Positions 12,242 to 22,760 of a stretch of 64,000 bases of DNA are shown here, one piece after another. How positions within the stretch are numbered: position 1 is the first letter of the stretch; each line of letters begins with the position of its first letter. Origin of the DNA: Phlebopus portentosus. Lineage: Eukaryota > Basidiomycota > Agaricomycetes > Boletales > Boletinellaceae. Below the pieces are notes generated by a model, which worked only from the letters and a program-made list of their open reading frames with translations, did not search any database and had not been told where the DNA came from. The stretch covers positions 930,001 through 994,000 of the forward strand of contig JAYXKI010000010.1 in assembly GCA_037892935.1 (NCBI GenBank), written 5' to 3'. The translations under genes and the position numbers were made by a program.

Positions 12242-13596
12242 AAGGCGAGCAAAAGGTACTGTATCACAGCCTTTCGTGAGGAAAGAGTAAATAGAGTTCG
12301 GTAGGTAGTAGTCCGAAAATAAATCTGTCATTCGGTCCGAGTCATGCCCGGGACGGCTCCATGAAATGTTAGACTGAGTCCATACGTTCATCGTGAATCA
12401 CAAAGCAAGACATTTTCAAGGTCCTGGTAGAATTGGTATGGACTATGCGACGGCACACAGTCTCGGAATGCATCGAACGATGGAGTCGATATCATCGGAT
12501 CAAAACCTCCACCTACTAACTAACCATGAAGTGTCGTTTGGTTGAAGCAGAGCCCCTCGGTCGAAAAGCCTGTCGCCGGGGCCTGTAAATTGGATGTCAA
12601 GTTGGACCGAGGAAATAAAAGATGGACGCAGTGCATCATTGAGAACAGTGGCCTTGAGCTTCTGAAATGGATGTTCCTTCCGACTTTGAAACTGTTTACC
12701 CAGCAGTCGTACCTGATAGGTCGATATATGGTAAACGTGAGTCACTGACAAGAATAAGTGCCGATAGCGTGAGCCGACCTGGAATGGATGAGCTAGGTCT
12801 GAACTAGTGCCTCAGATGATCACTGAGAGTCTAGTGCAGAAAAAGATGTGAAGCTCTTCCATGTAGTTTGATAAACAAGTTATGGTTCTGTCCATAACTG
12901 ACTTTGAACATCACGGGAGTCAAACAACTTTGTTCCGAGTGACTTTTCAGGATGCTGCCCGATCACTGCATCCGTCTGCGCTGAAGCAACATGCTTCGGT
13001 CTGATGAGACGATTTAGAAGAACAAGGACCGATCAGTTATGACTTGGGTGCCGTTTCTGTATCATCAAAAAGGGGGTCGAGAGGTGCACGAGACGGAGAA
13101 ATAATTGAGTTTATCAGGTCAACACCGATCGACGAGCTGTCCGAACCCGCAGGCTTCGTCGCGTCTAGTCTATGCGGACTTGAAGCTCAGTGTCGATCAA
13201 TTTTGGATGATGATGGGTTACTTCGTAGTCAATTGACAAGAAAGAGGTGAGAATCGGCACTTCAAAGTGACGGATATACATTGAATGGGGATTCCGGTGG
13301 ACCAAGGACAGCACAGCAAAGTCTGCGAGGATAGTGCCGAAGCTTTGAAAAGACAAGACAAGTGAAATTGCCTGACCATCAGAGGGTGAGAGAATGAGTA
13401 CTGGTGGTTTGTCAAAAGAAGTTTCACAAGTCAACAATGTTGGTTGTGGGTCGGGGCTCGGGTGTTGCCGACTCGGTTCAAAAGAGATCGACACGGTCTT
13501 TCTGGCAAACCGACACGTATCATAACCTCTGCAATAATATAACAAAGACCGCAGCTCACTCACTCTAATCCTTTCTTGTACTCCGTATCATTTGCT
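12242..13596. other. Long gene-poor stretch
   Basis: About 1.35 kb without a convincing gene. An open frame at 12542-12748 contains LDVKL..GN....IENSGLELLKW, which resembles the pro-region of deuterolysin-type (M35) fungal metalloproteases, but no catalytic domain follows. A second open frame (13044-13250) is unrecognised. The last ~150 bp should be the LEO1 promoter. Confidence 0.4.
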
Positions 13597-15347
13597 ATGG
13601 ATGATTTCCTGGATCCGCAACTTCTTCTGCATGGTGATGCGGCGAGGAGTGAAGATGATCTTTTCGGTGAAGACATCAAGCCGAAGGTCGAACAAGACCA
13701 GATCAAGGCTGGAGTTCCTGAGCACGATGAAGAGATGGAGGATCTTTTTGGAGATGAAGAGGCTCCGGTTGAGCCACCAAAAGAAAAGTAGGCTTGTAAC
13801 ATCATGCTCGCCAGAAAGAGAATGTCGAATTCTATTTTCACAGGTCGCTCACTCCAGCCGCAAGTACGGGACGCGAAGAATCTGAGGCTCTTTCTGCCGC
13901 GGAAATCCTACATCGTCAAGAGATGGAGTACGAAGAAGACGAAGGTCAAGATGAGAATGTTGTAGAGCTCAAGCATGCTGTTCTCTCAATCCCGAATATC
14001 CCTATGCCGAAGAGTTCTGACGGAAATGTAGATTATTCTATCATTTTTTGGCATTGCCTTTATTCTGACTACTTGATTTTACAGTACTGGGTCATCAGGA
14101 TGCCAAATTTCGTCAAGCTTGATTCAAAGCCATTCCACCCAGATACGTATACTGGTCCTGAGCAATCGCCGAGTGGAATATCTGAAAGGGAAAGAAGCAT
14201 GAGCATCAAATTAGACGTCGAAAATACGATTCGATGGAGATGGGCAAAAGATGAATTTGGTCAAGATGTGAGTACTATGCTGTAACGTTGCTGTTCATTC
14301 TTTGGACTTACAAAAGCACGATAGACACGGCAATCTAATAGTCGTGTCATACGTTGGTCTGATGGAACTCTCAGTCTCATGCTTGGAAAGGAGCTGTTCG
14401 ATATAAATCAGACATACGATGGTGGAATATCTCACCAGAGCTCGCTCTCGCAGAGCCAAGGCTTGAGTCAGAATACTTCTCAGCAGCCATCTGGAGGGAG
14501 AGGTTCAGGTCTTACCTACTTAGTCGCTCAGCATAAGCGTTCAGGCATTCTGCAAACCGAAGTTCCCGTTACAGGCCACATGACGCTACGGCCAACGGGC
14601 ATGCAAAGCGAGACGCATCGCAGGCTTGCCCGCGCCGTTGGACAGAAACACTCGCGTATTGCTCGACTGAAGTTGGCCGATGCGAGCGTGGAACAGGAGG
14701 CTCAGGAAGCACAGAAAGCTGCTCAAAAGAAACCAAAGGCTGCGCGTGTAGCTCGTGAGAATGGGAAGCTAGGTCGTCCCTCGCAGAGGAGGCGCACTGG
14801 CTTTGCCCGACGCCGAGAAAGTGTCTGGTCGGACGAGGAACCCGAAGGAGGCGCATTTGAAGAAACTGATGAAGAGGACGAGGGTGACTACGATTCTTCG
14901 CCGCGAAGGCGTCGGGGCTCTGGGGGCGGTCGAAGGGACGCAGATGCCAAACGAGGTGCCGGTGAATATCAGACAGACGACTTCCTCGTCGCAGACTCCT
15001 CAGAAGGTGAAGATGACTTTGAGACAAGTCCAAAACGCGCACATAAGTCAAAGAAACAGAGGCGACGATCTGAGGACAATGATGCTGAAGGCGAACCAGA
15101 TGAACTAGAAAAGCTTGACCGGAAAATTCAACAGCAACAAGAAGAAAGACACCGCAAAAAGCAGGGTGCGGAGGTCAAAGAAGGTCAAGGAAGCGCTGAG
15201 CCGGCGGAGACGCGGAAATCAGAAGAAGTGGCTATGGACATGGACATCGAGAGTGAGGAAGAAGAAGAGGAGTTTAATGTTCGCCGGACAGGTACAGGAT
15301 CTCGCAAAAAGCGCGCTATCGCGCTGGATGACGATGAAGAAGAATAG
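13597..15347 (+). CDS. LEO1: Leo1, Paf1 transcription elongation complex subunit
   Basis: Four exons. The N-terminus is acidic (MDDFLD, EDLFGDEE). The conserved Leo1 domain follows: VVELKHAVLSIPNIP, then YWVIRMPNFVKLDSKPFHPDTY, VENTIRWRWAKDEFGQD, SNSRVIRWSDGTLSLMLGKELFDI, LTYLVAQHKRSGILQTE, and MTLRPTGMQSETHRRLARAVG. The C-terminal 180 residues are a long charged, disordered tail rich in Arg/Lys and Asp/Glu, typical of Leo1. Leo1 works with Paf1, Ctr9, Cdc73 and Rtf1 on RNA polymerase II to promote elongation and histone modification. It faces the ataxin-10 gene, with only about 110 bp between the two stop codons. Confidence 0.95.
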
Positions 15348-15459
15348 TCTTGCGGATTGCTATTCAGCTCAGCGCTCAATGCTGACATGTTGCAAATGTA
15401 TACTTGTACAATTTATGATTATTCTATGCAATGATCATTTCTGCGCTTGTCATCGAGTT

Positions 15460-17836
15460 CTATCTTTGCATCCCAAGTACGTCATGCAAGACGCCATTCT
15501 CGTCCCAAGTTCCCACTGGTTTAATCGATTCGACAACAGCTTGATTTTCGAGGTTGTTGTGAAGGAGATTTCGAAGCGTGAACAGCGCATGTTCCCGCAG
15601 GTCTGTCCAGGAGAACATGGAACCAAGTGTGCATCAAATAAAAGAAATTTTCATGATGGGATCCGGTTGTCAAATGAAAGCCGTAAGGAAGAGTCGTCGA
15701 AGTAAGTATAGAACACAATAAGAATCCTGTTGAAGGGCAGCACGCACATGGATTCCGTTCATCGGTAACACACAAATTCATGACGACTGGAATGCCGTGA
15801 CAATTCCGCACTCTGTCTTGCACTGCCCTGTTCTCGTAGCACAGGATACCGAGCAAACGAACGAGATCGCGCTTAAGATATGAAAAGCCCCTGTCCTCTT
15901 TCTTATCTATCTGATCGGATGAAGTGGTGTCAGGACGGGCGGTGCTCCACGATGCTCTGCCGAACATAATTCGCGGGAGAAAAGCGTCCAGTAACTTCAA
16001 GAGTTCTATAAGAGAAAAAATCAGCATGTCAAAGAAAACGAAATATGAAATCCATAGTATCGGCGAGGTGGTTTCTCACCTATGAGTTCTTCTATCAAAC
16101 CATCTCCAAGTGATGAGAAAGTCTCGACCAGAAGCCGCCTCGCCTGCTGTGCATATCCCGATGCTTCTCCATTTTTGTTTTGAGCAAGAGCCACGCTACA
16201 GAAGCATTGAATCACGAGCACAATAGTCTCGCAAACTTTTGGAAGGAAGACGTCCAGATTTCGCAAAGGAGCGGAGGTGGTTTCGTCAGAACTTTCCGCA
16301 ATTGGACCAGCCAGGTTTGCGTCGACGGACCCTGCGTTCAGCTGTCCGAGCGAGCACTTTATGGAAAGCTTTGCGCTCCGCATTAGGTCAAACAGTTTTC
16401 CCAGAAGGGCTCCAGAGATCTGCGATACGACAATGTCATCAAGGATAGTGCCACTTGTGTCTTCTCCGGGAGCATTTGGCGCTGAAGGTCGCATCAGATA
16501 AGAGTCTATTAGTTTGAGCAGTGTTATTTGATGGGGATTCACTACTTCGCCTTCCCTAAGGTATGATGTGAGTTCACGAAAGAAGACCACAATCCGAGGT
16601 GTCTAGCGCACATCGTTGTTATGAATAGGAGCGAAGGAGAAAATCCATTGTCAAACAGAGTTTTGAATATTGCCCATCTACAGAATTGAGTGTTAAAATG
16701 CGCCAAAAGGAAAACAAACAAGCTCACCCTATAGTGAACAGGTACGAATTCCCGTCTTCGTGACTTGTTTCGATATATTGATCGAGTCTATGCAGCATTA
16801 CTATACACACTCGCCTTCCTATCGGCTTATCGACGAGCAGGCGCCTGTATGTCAGCAAGAAATCAGCCAAGAGCGCCTGGAAGCAGTACAAAGGTAGTAC
16901 TCACATCCTTTCACAACTTCCAGAAAGACAGTTCATAATGAGCACGAAAGCCGTGGAGGCAGTATTGTCGTCTGGGTGAGCAATTACGCGCCTATGAAAT
17001 ACCTATTGTTCAGACTCGACCAGGACACCAGGGGACCTCGAACATACACGAGTATGTTCTTTTCTTCAGGAAGAGACAGATGAGTATCCCAAAATAACGG
17101 CAGCAGTTCCTCATTTGCGGTAACGAGGTTTGACAGTGTTTGTATCAAGAATCGAGTGGTCATAGACTCTTTGGACCCTTGAGCATCCAAATTAGAAATT
17201 CCAGGTAGAGAGAAACCTTACCTTTTTCATCTTCGAGGAAAATATGAGAAGTGTATATATGAGCGACCGTCCGAATTGCCGATTCAAATTTACTGCAGAA
17301 AAATTATTCTCTGAGTCAAAAACGTCCATCGAACGCTGGACGCACAATACTTCTAGCTGGTTCTTTGGATTTTGAGCAACAAGGTTACGTGTGAAGCGGG
17401 CGATACTAATAGTCCAAGTACTGTGGATTGGACCAGAAGTGAGCGTATTGATATCCCTTGCGGCCAAAGAAATCCAGACTTTGCACAGAGGCTCCCATAT
17501 TTTCGGAGAAGAACGTCCTACATTCTCTCTTTCAATGCCATCCCGTGCGAGAACGACGGAAATCTCATCTAAGCCTCTAAGTGCGTCACCGAATTCCTGA
17601 TTCTCGGTACAGCCCGAGCGAAGAGAAGACAAGTACTGATAAACCAGTGTATTACGACTACACGACATCAGCAGGAAGGAGAAAGTGTTTTTCATTTTGA
17701 AATCTTTGGCGAAATCGACGGCAGCTTACGTCACTTTATGTCATTTGATTTGCTTACCAAGAGAGAGAAATATCCAAAAGGGGCGGAGGCAGTTCAAGTG
17801 CATCGAGGGTGTTGGCTTCCTGCTTGCCGTGCTCAT
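15460..17836 (-). CDS. Ataxin-10/Ctr86 family armadillo-like protein
   Basis: Minus-strand, multi-exon gene. The diagnostic part is the C-terminal ataxin-10 domain: YLKRDLVRLLGILCYENRAV and GIPVVMNLCVTDERNP, then across an intron LREHALFTLRNLLHNN, NQAVVESIKPVGTW and a stop whose codon is 15460-15462. Upstream exons give helical ARM-type segments (TRFLIQTLSNLVTANEELLP; LTSYLREGEVVNPHQITLLK). Ataxin-10 homologues are linked to cytokinesis and kinase scaffolding; the fungal role is poorly defined. The start is unresolved. ATG 17695 opens the first clear exon, but a splice from about 17740-17850 to 17649 would add a credible N-terminus, so the 5' coordinate is approximate. Confidence 0.85.
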
Positions 17837-18573
17837 CGGTCGAGTCAAAGATGCGGCTATGTGCACAGCATGCATGGCCTCATAGCCTCTTCCACGGAAC
17901 CGTTCTCGTTGTTTGGGCCATTAATATTAGGCGAGTCATCAACTCGCGCCTCACAACCCCCTTTGTGAGTCGTAACCAATGATTCCGATCTTGTACGCAT
18001 AACTTTATATCATCAACGTTTTAATCTGAAGCATACAGTATAAAAACATGTCGGCGACAAAATGCTCGCGTTGAAAACGCGGTGCACAGAAAACACCGAT
18101 AGTGTTGTTGCTCATGTGCTTGGAAATAGACTTTCTGCCGAGGGCCTCGTAAAAGGATTCCCAGATAAGCACTGCTTGTGATGCAAGTTAGTTCACGAAG
18201 TAAAACGCGACATGCCGTTTTGGTACGTGAGGCCGGATTTAGCCAAGCAGCGTCTCTTCTTGTATTGGAATCTTTCCTTCGAATGCACTGGATATTCCGC
18301 GCCGTCCCCATTATGCACAGGCTATAAGTACGGCGAATTTTCCATTCCTAGCCTCACCAGCGATGAATCCTGTTCTACACTGGTCCTTCTTCTGCGTCCC
18401 TAACTCTGTAATCGACGACAAAAAGGCATCCTCTATCGGAAGGCTTCTCGCCCATTCAGTTCCATCGTACTCCCACACGAGTCCGGGGAGAGAAGTGGAC
18501 GTGGACCGCCATCTACTATAATATATATTGCCTCCTTGAGTTACTCCCTGCTCTCCTACTTCTTTCCGACATC
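17837..18573. other. Divergent promoter region
   Basis: About 740 bp between divergently transcribed genes. A TATA-like run (ataatatatatt, near 18518-18530) lies about 50 bp upstream of the next start codon. No RNA gene or repeat seen. Confidence 0.45.
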
Positions 18574-20297
18574 ATGACTCCGTATAACATCAATGTCGTG
18601 AAGTGAGTCGCTATTTCATAATGGCGAGTGGTTGGTAACCTATCTTTCAATCCACAGGCCTGATGACGAGGAACCTTTATATAATGCGTTACAACTTCAG
18701 CCCTCCCCTTTTGCCTTCGGCCATCAGAGCGGCTCATCACCGTACGTAGATGCACATATCGCATCGTCCGGCCGAGCCGGCTCGTACCCACATATCTCCA
18801 CGTCTGGTTTCGTAAACAATGTATGTACTATTTACGCGACATCTGATTTCTTGTCTCTTGCACTTACATCTACTTATAAAAGCCTTACCTTTCTCACTCG
18901 CATTTCACCCATCCTGTACCTACGCCGAACCAATCAATAACAGATATGCAGAGCAGCGACACGATAGAACCTGACGAGACTCACAGGTATCCCCGAGTAG
19001 ACGGCACCATATTCACTGCCGGACAGCAGCCCGTGCATCAGTCTCCTCATACATATTATGCATGGTCGATGCCCAGTAACTTTGCGAGCATGAATGCCTC
19101 TCCCAATCTCATGAGCGGCTCACCCATATCGCAAGGCACTAGTCCGCTCACTCCTGACACACCGCTATCGACCGTCGAGGCCTCGTCGACCTGTGTCGTC
19201 ACTCCCGTCCCCCGGGTCACAGGGAAGCAATGAGGTCTTCTACCTCGCAGCGTCTCCGGATAATCAGCCCTCCACGCTAGCCACGCCCACAGAGTTGCAA
19301 AACTTTCATGTGGGCAATGTTTACAATCGTCATAGTGGGTCTGAGACGCAATTGTCTGTGCCGCAGACAGTGCCAGACAGTCCGTATCCACCGTATGAGT
19401 ACCCTGGTGCTGCGAGTGGCCTTGTCCACCCACTCACTCTGACTCGACGGCATTCCCACACAGCGTTGACTCGACCTCAGTCTAATCCGCTGTCTGCTGA
19501 TCACGCACCGTATACAGTCCATCCCCAATCGCCAGCGAGGGCAGCGGGGCGCAACAACCTGTTTACCCAAGTCGAGCTTATCGCACGACTAGAGTATAGG
19601 TTCGAAAACTGGTTTCTCCCAGGTCCTTTGGTACCCCAAACAACGTATTTGCCGCAGACTGCCAGCGACCGGCGGCGTTACGTCGACGGGTTCCCCTTGC
19701 AAGCACCGATTTATTTCAAGAGGACAGCATCACAAGGCACTCCTGAAATTGGCATCACGCTTGTCGAATGTGTTACGCAACGTTTCAAGAGTCTTGAAGG
19801 ATACGATGACGAGCTATTAGAGACTTGTGGACCATCGATATCAATCCGCCTAAACGTGAGTTATTGAACTGTCTCGCATCCTCTTTTGAGAGTCTGACAC
19901 GTTGTAAAGTGGGTTGGGTATAAAAGATCCTGGAGTCGCCAAATTCCTACCAAGAACTTCAAAGTCCCACCGGGACCTATCACCAGGAAGAACCTCGCCA
20001 AAAACATAGCGAAGACGGTTCAAAGGTTCATCGACGTAAGTACATGAACTTGTCTTACTCTCAGACGCTCTGAATTTCATGTTTGATTTCCCCATCTTAT
20101 AGGATCACATTAATGTTCCGATGCAACCGGGTGCCGATTCACGCTGGGCAGTTGGACCCGGAAGAATCGTGTTCAGTGATTTGGTATTGCTGAGCATACA
20201 TCATGTCTCGAAAGGCAGTTGGCAGGCCAACCTCTGCCTTAACCAACCTCTCGAGCAAATTTTGAGCAGGTCTTCTCTTATCCCTCATTCCAGTTGA
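18574..20297 (+). CDS. Unrecognised fungal protein, Ser/Pro-rich with conserved C-terminal domain
   Basis: I do not recognise the family. The first exon (MTPYNINVVK) joins through a short intron to PDDEEPLYNALQL. The N-terminal two thirds are Ser/Pro/Thr/Tyr-rich and probably disordered. From about 19560 the sequence becomes globular: FTQVELIARLEYRFENWFLP, RYVDGFPLQAPIYFKRT, then across introns GYKRSWSRQIPTKNFKVPPG, PITRKNLAKNIAKTVQRFI, and a final IVFSDLVLLSIHHVSKGSWQ. No signal peptide, membrane segment or catalytic motif is evident. The frame changes between about 19190 and 19230. One fewer C in the CCCCC at about 19209-19213 would join TPVP directly to GSQGSNEVFYL, so an assembly indel is more likely than an intron. 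Confidence 0.7.
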
Positions 20298-22760
20298 TTT
20301 TCACTCTCAATCGTAAACAATTTTTTCTTCCCTGTACCTATTCCTGTAATCTTCGCTTTCATATATTGTGATCCATGTTAATCACGACATCCGTTTTGTT
20401 CTGTAGCTTAGTTTTTCGTTTCTGTCTCTTTGCTTGCTCCGCCAAGTTTGTTGCTTTTTAGCTAATGATTTCTGAGGTGCTTTGAGCGTTTGTTCCCAAA
20501 TTAATACCAAACAATGAATATCACTGAATTTATCGGATTCCTTCTCAGTAGGTCTTGGCTATCGACTAAAGTATTGGTATAATATTTTCTTTCATCCGGT
20601 TTTGATACCGGCGAGGTGAGTCCTTGTGGCCGCCCGGACGGTTCTTCGTTTAGTGCCGTACCGAATAAGAGATTTTCTCCGCGCTTCTCTACACTTTCTC
20701 TACCCCTATCCGAGAGGCGTCATTTCTTCCTGATCTGCATGGCACGCAGGGACCAATTTATTATGCTCCTGGGCCTTGTACAAATGCGGTGCTCAGCAAC
20801 CGTCTTTGAAGCATCATTCGCTTATGTGCCTGTACCATTTACATCTTAGTTTCTCACTCTTCCGTCAAGGCCCTTTCCATTCCCCGACTCTCGTTGCGAA
20901 GATACTAGATCTCGAAGCCCAGTAAAGCCACCGTTCAGCGCTTACACAGACTCTCCACACTATGTCCGTTGATCTTGGTGAAACGATACTCCACGCCTCA
21001 TCCCGAGATCAGTTTTGACTCCGAAGTTAGTAATCTTCTGCATCAGGGTCGCGGCAAATCAAGGACTCCGTCGATGATCTTTTTTTAATCGGAGATAGTT
21101 CCTCCTTCGCCAAAACGCATCAAGGAAACCTTTGGAATATCGCAGATACTGATGATGAAACGCCACAAGTAATTGCATTTACGGAATATGTCGTGGAGGA
21201 AACAAGCTTGCGTATTGTCCTTATGATTCATGATGGGGCCTTAACCTCTCCGGATTCGTGGCTTCGTTTCCAAGAGATGTGGAGAACAGTTGAAAATTGC
21301 GCGTAGAATGCGAGACCCTTTCACCATCCCCGATCATTGAGCATTGGTGAGTGATTTGTTCCTGTCGTTGCTGAGTATTTGACGTTCTTGCATAGGGTAC
21401 TTCTGACGGACGCGCTTGCAGCACGTGGTGCTTCCAAACCCCGTCAGAGTTCAATAACAATGCCGAATGTGGTGATGATCAAGAAAGCCTCTGAGTGGAC
21501 CCTCATTACTGGATTTGGAACATCAGTGGACCCACAAAGCCAAACCACCATGAAGCGGAGCGTCTCTTTAAATCTCGTCGGACGTAGACACGGACCACCG
21601 AAAACTCACGAATTTGGAGAATATTTGAGGTCGTTTGCGATACCCGTCAAACGCTCGTCGAGGCTAAGCGAACAACATTAAAGGCACGGGATTCTTTTAA
21701 TTCGGATTTTAGTCTAGCCCATCGGTATTTGTTTCAGACTACATCCAAAGTCGAAGACGGTATTGGATTTTGATTCATATTATTTTTCAGTAGCTACGCA
21801 CGCTATGTTTCTGAAAAGACTATTCAGTAAATTTGTACATCTATGACTTGGCGAGCACGCTGCAGCAAGTACACACCCGGTACGTGAGGAATAACATTCT
21901 CCGGTAAATACCCCAAGAAATCATTGCAGTGGGGTGATACTTAATTTCATCGAATCTTGCTCGTTTCCACTAGCCAAGTATTCGCACATCCTAAAAGTTT
22001 CAGGCGCTTTACCATACCAATGTCAGTAAGGAGTCGGCGTCAGCGCCATATGTACCGGTGCAGACATACCTAGGCAACTCTAAGTAGTAACTGAGATGGA
22101 ACAATGACAGAATGTCCGAATCTTTCCGGGCCTGGGCAACTCGCAATGTAAGATCCTCACAACATGTTTAATGTTAGAAACACCGGGACGGGAGGTAAAT
22201 GTGCCGGAGGAATGATACGCTCCGCCCCTCACTTCACTCACTAAATTTTTGCTTTATATATCAAAGAAAAAGGGAGGGCGGGAAGCGAGAGGCTTACTAG
22301 GATATTCTCAAGGTCCGGACCGCTCATGACCAGAGGCGGGGCCGCGACAAGGACGATGTATTGGGTATCCACGCGGTAATGCCTATCGCATCGATTCGGA
22401 AAAGCCATACCTCGACTTCCGTATTCTTGACTTCCGTACGAGTAGTTGCTGAACAACTTGGCATAACATGTCCATAGGCTTCGGGATCGAGAACGAAACA
22501 TGTTTGATCGATTCTAATTAATGCTTTGACTACTAGCACAGCCGTCCAGAACGGGCAAAGAGCTAAGAGGGAGATCACAGACAACTAGCATCACGAGCCT
22601 GCCAGTGGGACGCGACGCGTCTTGGTCACGTGAAAACATATATATATATATAAAGTCGCGTCACATTTTTCTCTCCTCAAAATCGGCCTACCACACCATG
22701 GGAATGGGAATATAAGTAATTTTAGGTTCATCCTTTCATTCGTCTCATCCTCTTCACGGA
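20298..22760. other. 2.4-kb region with no convincing gene
   Basis: Upstream of lanosterol synthase. It contains scattered open frames (20616-20849, about 21087-21306, 21379-21681) with no recognisable domain, no clear splice structure and no match to families I know. One of them, about 21087-21306, looks protein-like in composition (VIAFTEYVVEETSLRIVLM) and could be a gene fragment. The 3' end holds the ERG7 promoter. Confidence 0.4.
22627..22656 (+). promoter_or_regulatory. E-box and TATA repeat before lanosterol synthase
   Basis: The sequence tcacgtga (CACGTG at 22627-22632) is followed within 10 bp by an alternating TA run ending in TATAAA (about 22639-22655), roughly 105-130 bp upstream of the ATG. 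The TA run is a good TATA element. CACGTG is bound by bHLH factors; sterol-regulatory bHLH proteins control ERG genes in fungi. That link is inference only. Confidence 0.4.
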
